Source: CAVVAY01 sp963746465
GTDB lineage: Bacteria; Actinomycetota; Actinomycetes; JACCUZ01
DNA length: 64,000 bases
NCBI GenBank assembly: GCA_963746465.1
Contig: CAVVAY010000013.1
Coordinates: 62,001 to 126,000, forward strand
Direction of reading: 5' to 3'
Of this stretch, positions 34,110 through 42,042 are shown in pieces. The position numbers and the translations under genes were made by a program. Under the pieces are notes generated by a model that saw only the letters and a list, made by a program, of their open reading frames with translations, did not search any database and was not told the origin of the DNA. Positions within the stretch are counted from its first letter, which is position 1, and each line of letters opens with the position of its first letter.

Positions 34110-34979
34110 TCAGCGTCGGAGGCGGACCAGGCCCTCCTGCACGGCGGTCGCCACCAACCGGCCGTCCTCGGTGAACAGCCGGCCGGTCGCGAACCCGCGC
34201 CCGCCGGAGGCCGAGGGCGAGACCTGGTCGTAGAGCAGCCACTCGTCGGCGCGCAGCGGCCGGTGGAACCACATCGCGTGGTCCAGCGAGGCCGGCTGCA
34301 ACCGCGGGTCGCCGATGTAGGTGCCGTGCGGCACCACGGTGGCCGACAGCAGGGTCAGGTCCGAGGCATAGGCGAGCACCGCGGCGTGCAGCACCGGGTC
34401 GTCGCCGATCGGGCCGGAGGCCTTCAGCCAGACCCTGGCCAGCGCGGGATGCCGGTCGTCCTGCAGGGCGCCGCCCGGGCGCGAGTCGCCGGCGTACCGG
34501 ACGTCCAACGAGGCCCACTCGCGGTCCCAGTCGTCCCGCGGCCGCCCGGTCAGACCGGCCAGCACGTCGCCCAGCTCGGGGCAGTCCAGCGGTGCGGCCA
34601 CCGGCGGCATCGGGTCCTGGTGGTCCAGGCCGTCCTCGGGCACCTGGAAGGACGCCGACATGTAGAAGATCGGCCGGCCGTGCTGGCGGGCGACCACCCG
34701 CCGGGTGCTGAACGCCCGGCCGTCCCGGGTGCGCTCGACGTCGTACAGGATCGGCACCTTGGTGTCGCCCGGCCGCAGGAAGTAGGCGTGCAGCGAGTGC
34801 ACCACCCGGTCCACGTCCGCCGTCCGGGCGGCGGCGACGAGTGCCTGGCTCGCCACCTGCCCGCCGAACACCCGCTGCAGCGAGGTCTCCGGCTGGCGAC
34901 CGCGGAACAGGCACTCCTCGATCGGCTCGAGGTCCAGCAGGGACAGCAGCTCGTCGATCGAGGAGGGCATGGCCGCCAT
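34110..34979 (-). CDS. tesB: Acyl-CoA thioesterase II (TesB)
   Basis: 289 aa double hot-dog fold. FGGQVASQALVAAARTA and HSLHAYFLRPGD mark the first domain; SLDHAMWFHRPLRADEWLLYDQVSPSASGGRGFATGRLFTEDG the second, with the catalytic Asp in LDHAMWFH. It hydrolyses medium- and long-chain acyl-CoAs. ATGs at 34979 and 34970 are both possible. It is divergent from SURF1, with only 25 bp between the start codons, so their promoters overlap. Confidence 0.92.
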   Translation of the reverse strand: MAAMPSSIDELLSLLDLEPIEECLFRGRQPETSLQRVFGGQVASQALVAAARTADVDRVVHSLHAYFLRPGDTKVPILYDVERTRDGRAFSTRRVVARQHGRPIFYMSASFQVPEDGLDHQDPMPPVAAPLDCPELGDVLAGLTGRPRDDWDREWASLDVRYAGDSRPGGALQDDRHPALARVWLKASGPIGDDPVLHAAVLAYASDLTLLSATVVPHGTYIGDPRLQPASLDHAMWFHRPLRADEWLLYDQVSPSASGGRGFATGRLFTEDGRLVATAVQEGLVRLRR

Positions 34980-34991
34980 CGTGGCAGCCGT

Positions 34992-34997
34992 TAGCGT
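34992..34997 (+). promoter_or_regulatory. Leaderless -10 hexamer of the SURF1 gene
   Basis: TAGCGT ends 7 nt before GTG 35005. This fixes the SURF1 start and rules out the in-frame GTG 36 bases earlier, which lies inside the divergent tesB start region. Confidence 0.45.
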
Positions 34998-35004
34998 GGG
35001 GCGG

Positions 35005-35799
35005 GTGACCCGGTTCGCCCTGCAGCCCCGCTGGCTGGCCTGGCACCTGCTGCTCGTCGGGGTCCTGGTCTCCTTCGGCTGGCTCGGCGCCTGGCAGCTG
35101 TCGGCCTTCGAGGACAAGGGTGCCGCGGCTCCCCCGTCGGGCGTGCTCGTGCCGCTGGACCGGCTGGCGACGCCGGGCGGGCGGCTGGACTCCGGCGACC
35201 TCGGCCGCCGGGTGCACGCGCAGGGCCGGTACGACGCCGGGCGCACCCTGCTGGTGCCGGGACGCGAGCATCCCGGGGGCGGCCGCTCGGGCTTCCTGGT
35301 CGTGTCGCCGCTGCGGACCCCTGCCGGTGTCCTGCCCGTCGTCCGCGGCTGGGTCCGCTCGACCAGGTCACCGGCCGTCGCGCCGCCGGAGGGCACGGTG
35401 CGCGTCGTCGGGCTGCTGCAACGTTCCGAAGCCGGGCCGCCGGCCGGCGCGGCCGGGGGCGCCGGAGCCGGCGAGCTGCCCTACGTCGCGACCGTCACCC
35501 TGCTGGACGCGCTGCCCTACCGCGCGACGGAGCTGTACGACGGATTCCTCGCGGTGCGCTCCGAGCGGCCCGCGCCGGCCATCACGCCGGTGCCGCCCGA
35601 GGCGCAGCCCGCTCCGACCGACGGGGTCGGCCGCTGGCGGAACCTGGCCTACGCGCTGCAGTGGTGGCTGTTCGCCGTGGCGGCGGTGTTCTTCTGGTGG
35701 ACCGTGCTCAGGCGGGCGGCGCTGGAGCAGCGGGAGCATGAGCCTGCTCGTCCCGACGCAGGTCCGACACCACTCGTCGCTCCGCGACGAACGACATGA
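35005..35799 (+). CDS. SURF1 family cytochrome oxidase assembly protein
   Basis: 264 aa with the two-helix SURF1 topology: an N-terminal helix (about 10-30, LLLVGVLVSFGWLGAWQL, which carries the conserved LGxWQL motif) and a C-terminal helix (about 210-232, NLAYALQWWLFAVAAVFFWW, with YALQWW). The extracytoplasmic domain between contains VHAQGRYD and LPVVRGWV. SURF1 delivers heme a to cytochrome c oxidase subunit I. Its last 92 bases overlap the convergent DUF3817 gene. Confidence 0.9.
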   Translation: MTRFALQPRWLAWHLLLVGVLVSFGWLGAWQLSAFEDKGAAAPPSGVLVPLDRLATPGGRLDSGDLGRRVHAQGRYDAGRTLLVPGREHPGGGRSGFLVVSPLRTPAGVLPVVRGWVRSTRSPAVAPPEGTVRVVGLLQRSEAGPPAGAAGGAGAGELPYVATVTLLDALPYRATELYDGFLAVRSERPAPAITPVPPEAQPAPTDGVGRWRNLAYALQWWLFAVAAVFFWWTVLRRAALEQREHEPARPDAGPTPLVAPRRTT

Positions 35800-36046
35800 A
35801 CGGCACCGTGCCGGCCAGCAGCACGAGCACGGTCTTTCCCGGCCGCCAGCGCAGCTGGTAGGACAGGTGGAACGCGGCGACGACGTAGAGCACGTACAGC
35901 CAGCCGTGCGCGGTCCACAGCACCCCGGCGGGTCCCTCACCGACGTACCAGGGCCAGAAGCTCAGGCCGGTCAGCGCCCCGAGTGCGAGCACCACCCCGG
36001 TGACGTAGGCCATCACGCGATAGCGGGTCAGGGCTCCTGAGGTCAC
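35708..36046 (-). CDS. DUF3817 membrane protein
   Basis: 112 aa with three helices: YVTGVVLALGALTGL, GWLYVLYVVAAFHLSYQL and KTVLVLLAGTVPFMSFV, with the conserved HGWLYVLYVV and PFMSFVAERR motifs of DUF3817. The GTG at 36046 has a TACGCT hexamer 7 nt upstream (leaderless type). Its C-terminal tail is Ala/Pro-rich and is encoded opposite the SURF1 tail. Function unknown; the family often lies near respiratory or guanine-related genes. Confidence 0.88.
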   Translation of the reverse strand: MTSGALTRYRVMAYVTGVVLALGALTGLSFWPWYVGEGPAGVLWTAHGWLYVLYVVAAFHLSYQLRWRPGKTVLVLLAGTVPFMSFVAERRVVSDLRRDEQAHAPAAPAPPA

Positions 36047-36068
36047 CCGACCGAGCGTAACGAGGCGG

Positions 36069-36713
36069 TCAGGCGCCGTAGCCGGTGCCCGGCACCTCGG
36101 GCTGCTGGCCCCTGCGCAGTCCCGGTCGTCCCCAGGCGTCCAGGTCGGCCACGGCCAGCGCGGTCGCGGCCTTGCTGCTGCTGCTGCCCTTCTGCTCGGC
36201 CATCACCGCGACGTCGGCGCCGTCCTTGATGCTGCCGACACCGTCCCTGGTGGCACCGACCCGGGTCGCGGCCGTGATGGCGTAGGTCGCCGTGAAGCCG
36301 TCCTCGCTGCGCACCGTGATCGACGAGTCGCTGACCTTGGTCGCGGTGCCCCGCTGGCTCAGCAGCGTGCGGTAGCCGCCCGAGCCGTCCGGGACGACGA
36401 ACTCTCCGTGCAGGGCGCCGCCGGGACCACCGAGCAGGTGGCCGTGCCGGCCGCGCATGCCCCGGCGCATCTCGTCCGGGTCGCCGCTGGGGGTGGGCGT
36501 GCTGGTAGAGGCCGCGAAGGACGCCGTGTCGTCGGTGCCCCCGCCACGGGACAGTGCGATGCCGGTCGCCCCGGCTGCGGCGAGCCCGAGCACGGCGAGC
36601 GCCAGGACAAGAACCAGCCGGCGCCGGTCCGCCCGCGCCGGCGTCGTCGACTCGATGGCATCCAGCGGTGCGGTGCGCCGCGGGTCGGTCGGGGTCGGCT
36701 CGGTGGGGCTCAT
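36069..36713 (-). CDS. Membrane-anchored protein with DUF5666-like domain
   Basis: 214 aa. A cytoplasmic N-terminus (about 30 residues) and one helix (LVLVLALAVLGLAAAGATGIAL) precede a low-complexity Ser/Thr/Pro/Gly linker and a beta domain GTATKVSDSSITVRSEDG...YAITAATRVG that resembles DUF5666/OB-like modules. The MRRGMRGRHGHLLGGPGG stretch is His/Arg/Gly-rich and might bind metal. It is the last gene of a unit with the two-component system upstream, so it may be a target or accessory sensor of that system. Confidence 0.7.
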   Translation of the reverse strand: MSPTEPTPTDPRRTAPLDAIESTTPARADRRRLVLVLALAVLGLAAAGATGIALSRGGGTDDTASFAASTSTPTPSGDPDEMRRGMRGRHGHLLGGPGGALHGEFVVPDGSGGYRTLLSQRGTATKVSDSSITVRSEDGFTATYAITAATRVGATRDGVGSIKDGADVAVMAEQKGSSSSKAATALAVADLDAWGRPGLRRGQQPEVPGTGYGA

Positions 36714-36732
36714 GAGTTCTCACCTCGGGACG

Positions 36733-38260
36733 TCAGGAGGGCGGGCGCACGGGCTCTTCCCGGCGATGGTCCTCCGCCAACCTGTGACCAGCCTGTGAGT
36801 CCACAGCCGCGACGTGCTGCGGCAGCTCGACCAGGAACCGGCTTCCCTCCCCCGGCGCGGACTGGACGCCCACCCGGCCGCCGTGCGCGGCGACGAGGGC
36901 CGCCACGATCGAGAGACCGAGCCCGCTGCCACCCGCGGACCGGGTGCGCGACGGGTCGGCGCGGTAGAAGCGCTCGAAGACCTTCGCCCGATCGGCCTCG
37001 GTCATGCCCGGCCCCTGGTCGGTCACGGCGAGCAGCACCCGGTCCGGGCCCCCGTCGGTTCCCGGCGAGACCTCGAGCGACACCGACACCGGCGTCCCGG
37101 CGGGGGTGTGCGTGAGCGCGTTGGTGACCAGGTTCGTGACGACCTGCCGGAGCCGGCTCTCGTCGCCGAGCACGACCGGCGCCCCGCCGTCGCGCAGGTC
37201 GAGCTCGATCGGCCGGTCCGGGTCGAGCACCCGGGCGTCGTGCACCGCGTCGCCGGCCACCTGCAGGAGGTCCACCGGCTCCTGCTCGAGCGGTCGCTGC
37301 TGGTCCAGCCGGGCCAGCAGCAGCAGGTCCTCGACGAGCAGCCCCATCCGGGCCGCCTCGTCCTCCACCCGCCGCATCACCCGGTCGAGGTCGTCCCGGT
37401 CCGTCACCGCGCCCTGGCGGTAGAGCTCGGCGAAGCCGCGGATCGACGTCAGGGGCGTCCGGAGCTCGTGGCTGGCGTCCGCGACGAAACGCCGCATCCG
37501 CGCCTCCGACGCCAGCGCCGAGCCCTCGGACGCCTCCCGGGCCCGGAACGCGACCTCGATCTGCCCGAGCATCGAGTTGAACGCGCCGGACAGCCGCCCC
37601 ACCTCGGTGCGCGGGTCGCTCTCCGGGACCCGCCGGGTCAGGTCGCCGGCCGCGATCGCCGCCGCGGTGGTCTCGACCTCCTCCAGCGGTCGCAGCGAGG
37701 TCCTGACCACGACGTAGGCGAGCCCGCCGAGCAGACCGAGCACCAGCAGCCCGACCAGCAGCTCGAGCAGGACCAGCCGGCCGACGGTGTCGTCGACGTC
37801 GCTCAGGGAGATCGCCCGTACCAGGTAGTACGGCCCGACCCGGGGATCGTCCACGCCCTGCACCACGACCCGCCAGGAATCGTCGCCGCTCGTCGAGGCG
37901 ACGGTGAACGGCCGGCCGTCCTCGGCGGCCGCGATCTGGTTCTGAGTCAGCTGCGGGGTCGGTGCATCGGCCCCGATGACCCGGTCGGGGATCGAGCTTC
38001 TGCCCGTCGACCGTGACCGCGCGCAGCCATTCCGGCCTGCCCGGGCCGAACGCCTGCTCCTGGCCGTCACCCTGCGCGAGCGAGCGCGGGATCTGACCGG
38101 CGAGGTCCTGGTCGACCTGGTCGACGAGGTAGCCACGCAGCTGGGTGGTCACGACGGCACCGGTCACGGTCAGGCCGACGGCGGCGAGCAGGACGAGCGC
38201 GACGACCAGCGTCACCCGCAGCGGCGCACGCTGCAGCCAGGACCGGGGCGGAAGTCTCAC
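36733..38260 (-). CDS. Sensor histidine kinase, frame broken at a G4 run (37987-37990)
   Basis: A GTG at 38260 overlaps the response-regulator stop (GTGA). The first 90 codons (VRLPPRSWLQRAP, then a helix ALVLLAAVGLTVTGAVV and the start of an extracytoplasmic domain) are in one frame; the rest is in the next. Deleting one C from the coding-strand CCCC run joins them as KLDPDRVIGADAP. Downstream parts are complete: second helix, HAMP, HisKA RRFVADASHELRTPL, N-box NLVTNALTHT and G-box GGSGLGLSIV, about 508 aa in all. It resembles MprB/TcrY kinases. Either a sequencing insertion or a recent null mutation. Confidence 0.8.
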
Positions 38261-39012
38261 CCGCGCGGCACCCGTAGGACGTAGCCGACGCCACGAAGGG
38301 TGTGCAGCAGACGCGGCTCGCTGGTGTCGACCTTGCGGCGCAGGTAGGAGACATAGGACTCGACCACGTTCGCCTCGCCGCCGAAGTCGTAGTGCCACAC
38401 GTGGTCCAGGATCTGCGACTTCGACAGCACCCGACCGGCGTTCTGCATGAAGTACCGGAGCAGCTTGAACTCGGTGGGCGACAGGGCGACGAGCTCGCCG
38501 GCCTTCCACACCTCGTGGGTGTCGTCGTCCAGCTCGATGTCGGCGAACGTGAGCCGGGCCTGGTCGTCGCCCGGGCCGCTGTGGCCCGACGTACGGCGGA
38601 GGACCGCCCTGATCCGCGCCACGATCTCCTCGAGGCTGAACGGCTTGGTGACGTAGTCGTCGCCGCCGACGGTGAGGCCGGTGACCTTGTCCTCGGTGGC
38701 ATCGCGGGCGGTGAGGAACAGCACCGGCGCGGTGGTGCCCTCGCCCCGCATCCGGCGGACCACGGCGAAGCCGTCCATGTCGGGCATCATCACGTCGAGC
38801 ACGACCAGGTCGGGACGGAGCCGCCGCGCCTCGGTCAGCGCGTCCCGGCCGTTGGTGGCGGTGGCAACCTCGAACCCGGCGAACCGCAGGCTGGTGGCGA
38901 GGAGCTCGAGGATGTTCGGCTCGTCGTCGACGACGAGCAGCCGGGCCTCGGGCACGCGGTCGGTGGTCACGGGTCGTCCCTGGGTCGTCGGGTGCGGGCT
39001 GGTCGTCGTCAT
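38257..39012 (-). CDS. OmpR-family response regulator (MprA/TcrA-like)
   Basis: 251 aa from the ATG at 39012; a GTG at 38970 would remove a 14-residue disordered leader. The receiver shows LLVVDDEPNI, the phospho-Asp in LVVLDVMMPDMDG, and Lys in YVTKPFSLEE. The winged helix has LSPTEFKLLRYFMQNAGRVLSK and LHTLRGVGYVLR. It pairs with the kinase at 36733-38260 (4 bp overlap). Such pairs answer envelope stress in mycobacteria, but the signal is not known here. Confidence 0.93.
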   Translation of the reverse strand: MTTTSPHPTTQGRPVTTDRVPEARLLVVDDEPNILELLATSLRFAGFEVATATNGRDALTEARRLRPDLVVLDVMMPDMDGFAVVRRMRGEGTTAPVLFLTARDATEDKVTGLTVGGDDYVTKPFSLEEIVARIRAVLRRTSGHSGPGDDQARLTFADIELDDDTHEVWKAGELVALSPTEFKLLRYFMQNAGRVLSKSQILDHVWHYDFGGEANVVESYVSYLRRKVDTSEPRLLHTLRGVGYVLRVPRG

Positions 39013-39144
39013 GGTCCTGATCGTCGTACGCCGCCCTGCTGCTTCCCTGCGCACTCGCTGTGAGGTCCCTGTGAGGGCCCCTGAGCCTAACGCCGCAAGC
39101 GACGTGTCTTGCGTTCCCGATCTTCGGCACGCCAGGCTCTGCCC

Positions 39145-39681
39145 ATGGCGGCAGACTGGATCGACGTGCTGGAGGCCCGGCCGGCTCCCGAGGCTCCTGC
39201 CCCCAACGAGATCCGGCTGATCGACTACCCGGTCCTGCTGGCGGTCGAGCAGCAGCAGCAGACGGCCGACATGATGCGCGAGTTCCAGCTGATCATCCTG
39301 GGGGCGCCCGAGACGCACGTGCTGCACGACGTCGTCGAGTTCGCCGCGAGGATGTGGGCCGACTGGGGCGAGGCGCTGACCGGCCCGCGGGAGGAGCTCG
39401 AGCGCGCGATCAGGTCCCGCGAGCCGTACACCGAGCTGCGCTACCCGGTGCTGCCGGACTCCCGGGCCAGCATCCTGCGCTACGCCCGGCTGATGGAGCA
39501 GGCGGACGAGTACTGCCGCCACGGCGAGCTGATCAGCCTGGCGGCCTCGCCGCAGGTGCATGCTCTGCGGCGGTGGCTGGTCGAGGAGTTCGTCCGGCAG
39601 CACGACGGCGAGGCGCCGCGACCGTGGCCGCGACCTGACACCGACCCGTCCTCACGTGCGGGGACCGCACACGTGGGGTAG
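39145..39681 (+). CDS. Conserved actinobacterial hypothetical protein
   Basis: 178 aa, soluble and mostly helical. It begins ADWIDVLEARPAPEAPAPNEIRLIDYPV; then REFQLIILGAPETHVLHDVVEFAARMWADWG. The RLIDYPV...REFQLI pattern is one I associate with proteins encoded beside SpoIIE-type phosphatases or anti-sigma ATPases in actinobacteria; no such gene is adjacent here. Function unknown. The ATG at 39145 is preferred over upstream codons that lack protein-like character. It is divergent from the response regulator. Confidence 0.6.
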   Translation: MAADWIDVLEARPAPEAPAPNEIRLIDYPVLLAVEQQQQTADMMREFQLIILGAPETHVLHDVVEFAARMWADWGEALTGPREELERAIRSREPYTELRYPVLPDSRASILRYARLMEQADEYCRHGELISLAASPQVHALRRWLVEEFVRQHDGEAPRPWPRPDTDPSSRAGTAHVG

Positions 39682-39691
39682 GCAGGACGGC

Positions 39692-40693
39692 ATGACCACG
39701 CTGACACAGACACGCACCCTGGGCCGCGGCGACGCGGCCCTCACCGTCTCGGCCCTCGGGCTCGGCTGCATGGGCATGAGCGAGTTCTACGGGACCACCG
39801 ACGAGGACCAGTCGACCGAGACCATCCAGCGGGCGCTGGACATCGGCGTGACCTTCCTGGACACCGCCGACATGTACGGGCCGTTCACCAACGAGCTGCT
39901 GGTCGGGAAGGCCGTCGCCGGCCGCCGCGACGAGGTGCAGCTGGCCACCAAGTTCGGCAACGAGCGCGGCGAGGACGGCAGCCGGATCGGCATCAACGGC
40001 CGTCCCGAGTACGTCCGGAAGGCGTGCGACGCCTCGTTGAAGCGGCTCGGCGTCGACCACATCGACCTCTACTACCAGCACCGGGTCGACCGCTCCACGC
40101 CGATCGAGGACACCTGGGGTGCCCTGTCCGAGCTGGTGCAGGCCGGCAAGGTGCGCCATCTCGGCATCTCCGAGGCCTCGGCCGCCACGATCCGCAAGGC
40201 GCACGCGGTGCACCCGGTCACAGCCCTGCAGACCGAGTGGTCGCTGTGGACCCGCGACGTCGAGGAGAACGACGTCCTCGCCACGGTCCGGAAGCTCGGC
40301 ATCGGCTTCGTGGCCTACTCGCCGATCGGCCGGGGCTTCCTGTCCGGCGAGATCCGCAGCCCGGACGACCTCGCGCCGGACGACTTCCGCCGGAGCAACC
40401 CGCGGTTCCAGGGTGAGAACTTCGCCAAGAACCTCGAGCTGGTCGACAAGGTGCGCGAGATCGCGCAGGAGAAGGGCGTCACCGCCACCCAGCTGGCGCT
40501 CGCCTGGGTGTTGGCCCAGGGCGAGGACGTGGTGCCGATCCCGGGCACCAAGCGGGTGAGGTACCTGGAGGAGAACACGGCGGCAGCAGAGATCGCGTTG
40601 ACCGCCGAGGACCTGAAGCGCCTCGACGAGGTCGCGCCGGTCGGCGCGACAGCCGGCGACCGCTATCCCGACATGTCGCCCGTCGACGCCTGA
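39692..40693 (+). CDS. Aldo/keto reductase (AKR13-like)
   Basis: 333 aa. Catalytic residues are in TFLDTADMYGPFTNE (Asp, Tyr), QLATKFGNERGEDG (Lys) and DLYYQHRVDRSTP (His). ALGLGCMGMSEFYG at the N-terminus and VPIPGTKRVRYLEENTAAAE near the C-terminus are typical of the AKR13/YakC subfamily. It reduces aldehydes or ketones with NADPH. A TAGGCA sequence lies 7 nt before the ATG. It starts 10 bp after the preceding gene and may be co-transcribed. Confidence 0.92.
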   Translation: MTTLTQTRTLGRGDAALTVSALGLGCMGMSEFYGTTDEDQSTETIQRALDIGVTFLDTADMYGPFTNELLVGKAVAGRRDEVQLATKFGNERGEDGSRIGINGRPEYVRKACDASLKRLGVDHIDLYYQHRVDRSTPIEDTWGALSELVQAGKVRHLGISEASAATIRKAHAVHPVTALQTEWSLWTRDVEENDVLATVRKLGIGFVAYSPIGRGFLSGEIRSPDDLAPDDFRRSNPRFQGENFAKNLELVDKVREIAQEKGVTATQLALAWVLAQGEDVVPIPGTKRVRYLEENTAAAEIALTAEDLKRLDEVAPVGATAGDRYPDMSPVDA

Positions 40694-40803
40694 GCCGCCG
40701 GCTCCGCTGGCTCGATCGGGTGTTGCCACGCCTGCGGGATGGGTGGACCGTGGCAGGGTCGGTCGCGCCGCCCGAGGCGCGAACCTCGCCGGGAGGGGCG
40801 CGC

Positions 40804-41424
40804 ATGTTCGTCCGCAGCACCGTCATCGACGCTGACCGGGCCCGGCTCGACGACGGGGTCACGTTCGTGCGGGACCGGGTGGCTCCGCTGGTCGCCAGCC
40901 TGGAGGGGGCCCTGGGCCTGACCATGCTCGTGAACCGGGCCACCGGTCAGACCGAGACCAGCACCCTGTGGGGCACCAGGGCCGCGATGGCGGCCAGCGA
41001 CCGCTTGCTCACCTCCGTCCGCGAGGAGGCCGGCGCGCTGATGGGCGGCCGGCCGCGGGCCGAGGTGTGGGAGGTCGCCGAGCTCTACCGGGTACGCCGG
41101 CCACGCAGGGGCTTCGCCAACCGGTCGACCCGGCTCGAGTTCGACCCGGGTGACGCCGCCCAGCTCGTCGACATCTACCGCACGACCACGGTGCCGGCGC
41201 TGTCGCTGCTCGACGGGTTCGCCAGCGCCGGCCTGCTGATCGACCTGGACGCCGGCCGCGGGGTCTCGCTGGTCACCTTCGTCGACCGGGCCGCGCTGGA
41301 CGACAGCCGGCGAGGCGCTGCCGAGATCCGGCGGATGTCGGTGGAGAAGGCCAACGCCCAGGTCACCGAGGTGGTCGAGGCCGAGCTGGCCGTGGCCGAG
41401 CTGCACCTGCCCGACCAGGGCTGA
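40804..41424 (+). CDS. Hypothetical protein with two ABM-like halves
   Basis: 206 aa from an ATG with a strong GGGAGGGG 7 nt upstream. Residues 1 to about 90 (MFVRSTVIDAD...LMGGRPRAEVWEV) and about 100-200 (ANRSTRLEFDPGDAAQLVDIYRTTTVPALSLLDG...) each look like a ferredoxin-like beta-alpha-beta fold of the antibiotic-biosynthesis-monooxygenase type, so it may be a fused dimer. No catalytic residues are evident. It is followed by the 750-bp non-coding region. Confidence 0.65.
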   Translation: MFVRSTVIDADRARLDDGVTFVRDRVAPLVASLEGALGLTMLVNRATGQTETSTLWGTRAAMAASDRLLTSVREEAGALMGGRPRAEVWEVAELYRVRRPRRGFANRSTRLEFDPGDAAQLVDIYRTTTVPALSLLDGFASAGLLIDLDAGRGVSLVTFVDRAALDDSRRGAAEIRRMSVEKANAQVTEVVEAELAVAELHLPDQG

Positions 41425-41440
41425 CGCCGGCGGCGCCGTC

Positions 41441-41500
41441 CTTCGTCGTTCGTCCCCCGGGAACGACGAAGGCCCCTCCATGCATGAGATGGAGGGGCCT
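41441..41500. terminator. Two adjoining perfect 11-bp hairpins
   Basis: First stem: CTTCGTCGTTC (41441-41451) with GAACGACGAAG (41461-41471). Second stem: AGGCCCCTCCA (41470-41480) with TGGAGGGGCCT (41490-41500), loop of 9 nt. They share two bases, so only one can form at a time over the joint. There is no T-tract, as usual in high-GC actinobacteria. They end the gene at 40804-41424 and, read on the other strand, would end the proposed minus-strand RNA. Confidence 0.6.
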
Positions 41501-41574
41501 CGCCGGTCCTGCTGCCCTGCTTCGGCCGATTGCTCGGCATCCACCGGCTCTGCCGGACTGCTCCGCATGCTGCG

Positions 41575-41731
41575 TGTCCCGATTGCTCGGAACTCGCACC
41601 ACACGGAACGGGTGCCCCGCGCGGTCCGCCGGTCCCGATCGCTCGGGTCCAGCTCCTACGCGGAACGGGTGCCCCACGCGGTCGCCGGTCCCGATCGCTC
41701 GGGTCCAGCTCCTACGCAGAGCGGGTGCCCC
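41575..41731. repeat. Three tandem copies of a 56-bp unit
   Basis: Units beginning about 41575, 41631 and 41687 are exactly 56 bp apart. The last two share 45 positions with two mismatches (first 31 bases identical). The first copy shares the hairpin and the CGGAACGGGTGCCCC core. Within each unit a second small stem, CGGG-TGC-CCCG, follows the GNRA hairpin. Units further out keep the hairpin but drift elsewhere. Confidence 0.7.
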
Positions 41732-42042
41732 GCCGACGTTGCTCCGATCACTCGGAACCCGCCTGCACGAGACCGCCCCGCCTCGCCGTGCCCTGATTGC
41801 TCAGGACATGTCGTCGTGGGACCGGTATCCGTGGTCCGACCTCGGCGATTGCTCGCCTGTCCATACCTCGGAACCCATCACCGGTGCTCGGGAACCCGCT
41901 GCCAGCAACGGTCTCCCGCTACTTGCCCGCGCCCCGGAAGTCTCCTTCCGGGCCAGTCCCCGTTCCCGGTGACAAGGAGATGTCTAGTGGGCAGACGGCA
42001 AGCCCCACAAGGGCTTTCCGGCAGCTATTTCGACGAGTTTCC

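Larger units (their letters stand above)
41441..41980 (-). ncRNA. Candidate structured RNA: array of GNRA-capped hairpins
   Basis: Seven hairpins start at 41525, 41579, 41634, 41690, 41743, 41792 and 41844, spaced about 49-56 bp. On the minus strand each reads N(3)GA-loop-UCN(3) and the loops are GCAA, GCAA, GCGA, GCGA, GUGA, GCAA and GCAA: all GNRA tetraloops. Outer stem pairs change together (CCGA/TCGG, CTGA/TCAG, GCGA/TCGC on the plus strand). An eighth, 8-bp stem (41933-41940 with 41945-41952) is capped by GAGA on the minus strand. A possible promoter (TTGTGG, 18 bp, TAGACA; plus 42010-41981) precedes it and the 11-bp hairpins end it. I cannot match it to a known RNA family. Confidence 0.45.

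Noticed and set aside
41575..41860. CRISPR-like array
   Set aside because: The conserved parts are short imperfect palindromes and the intervals are also related to each other rather than unique. No cas genes are present.
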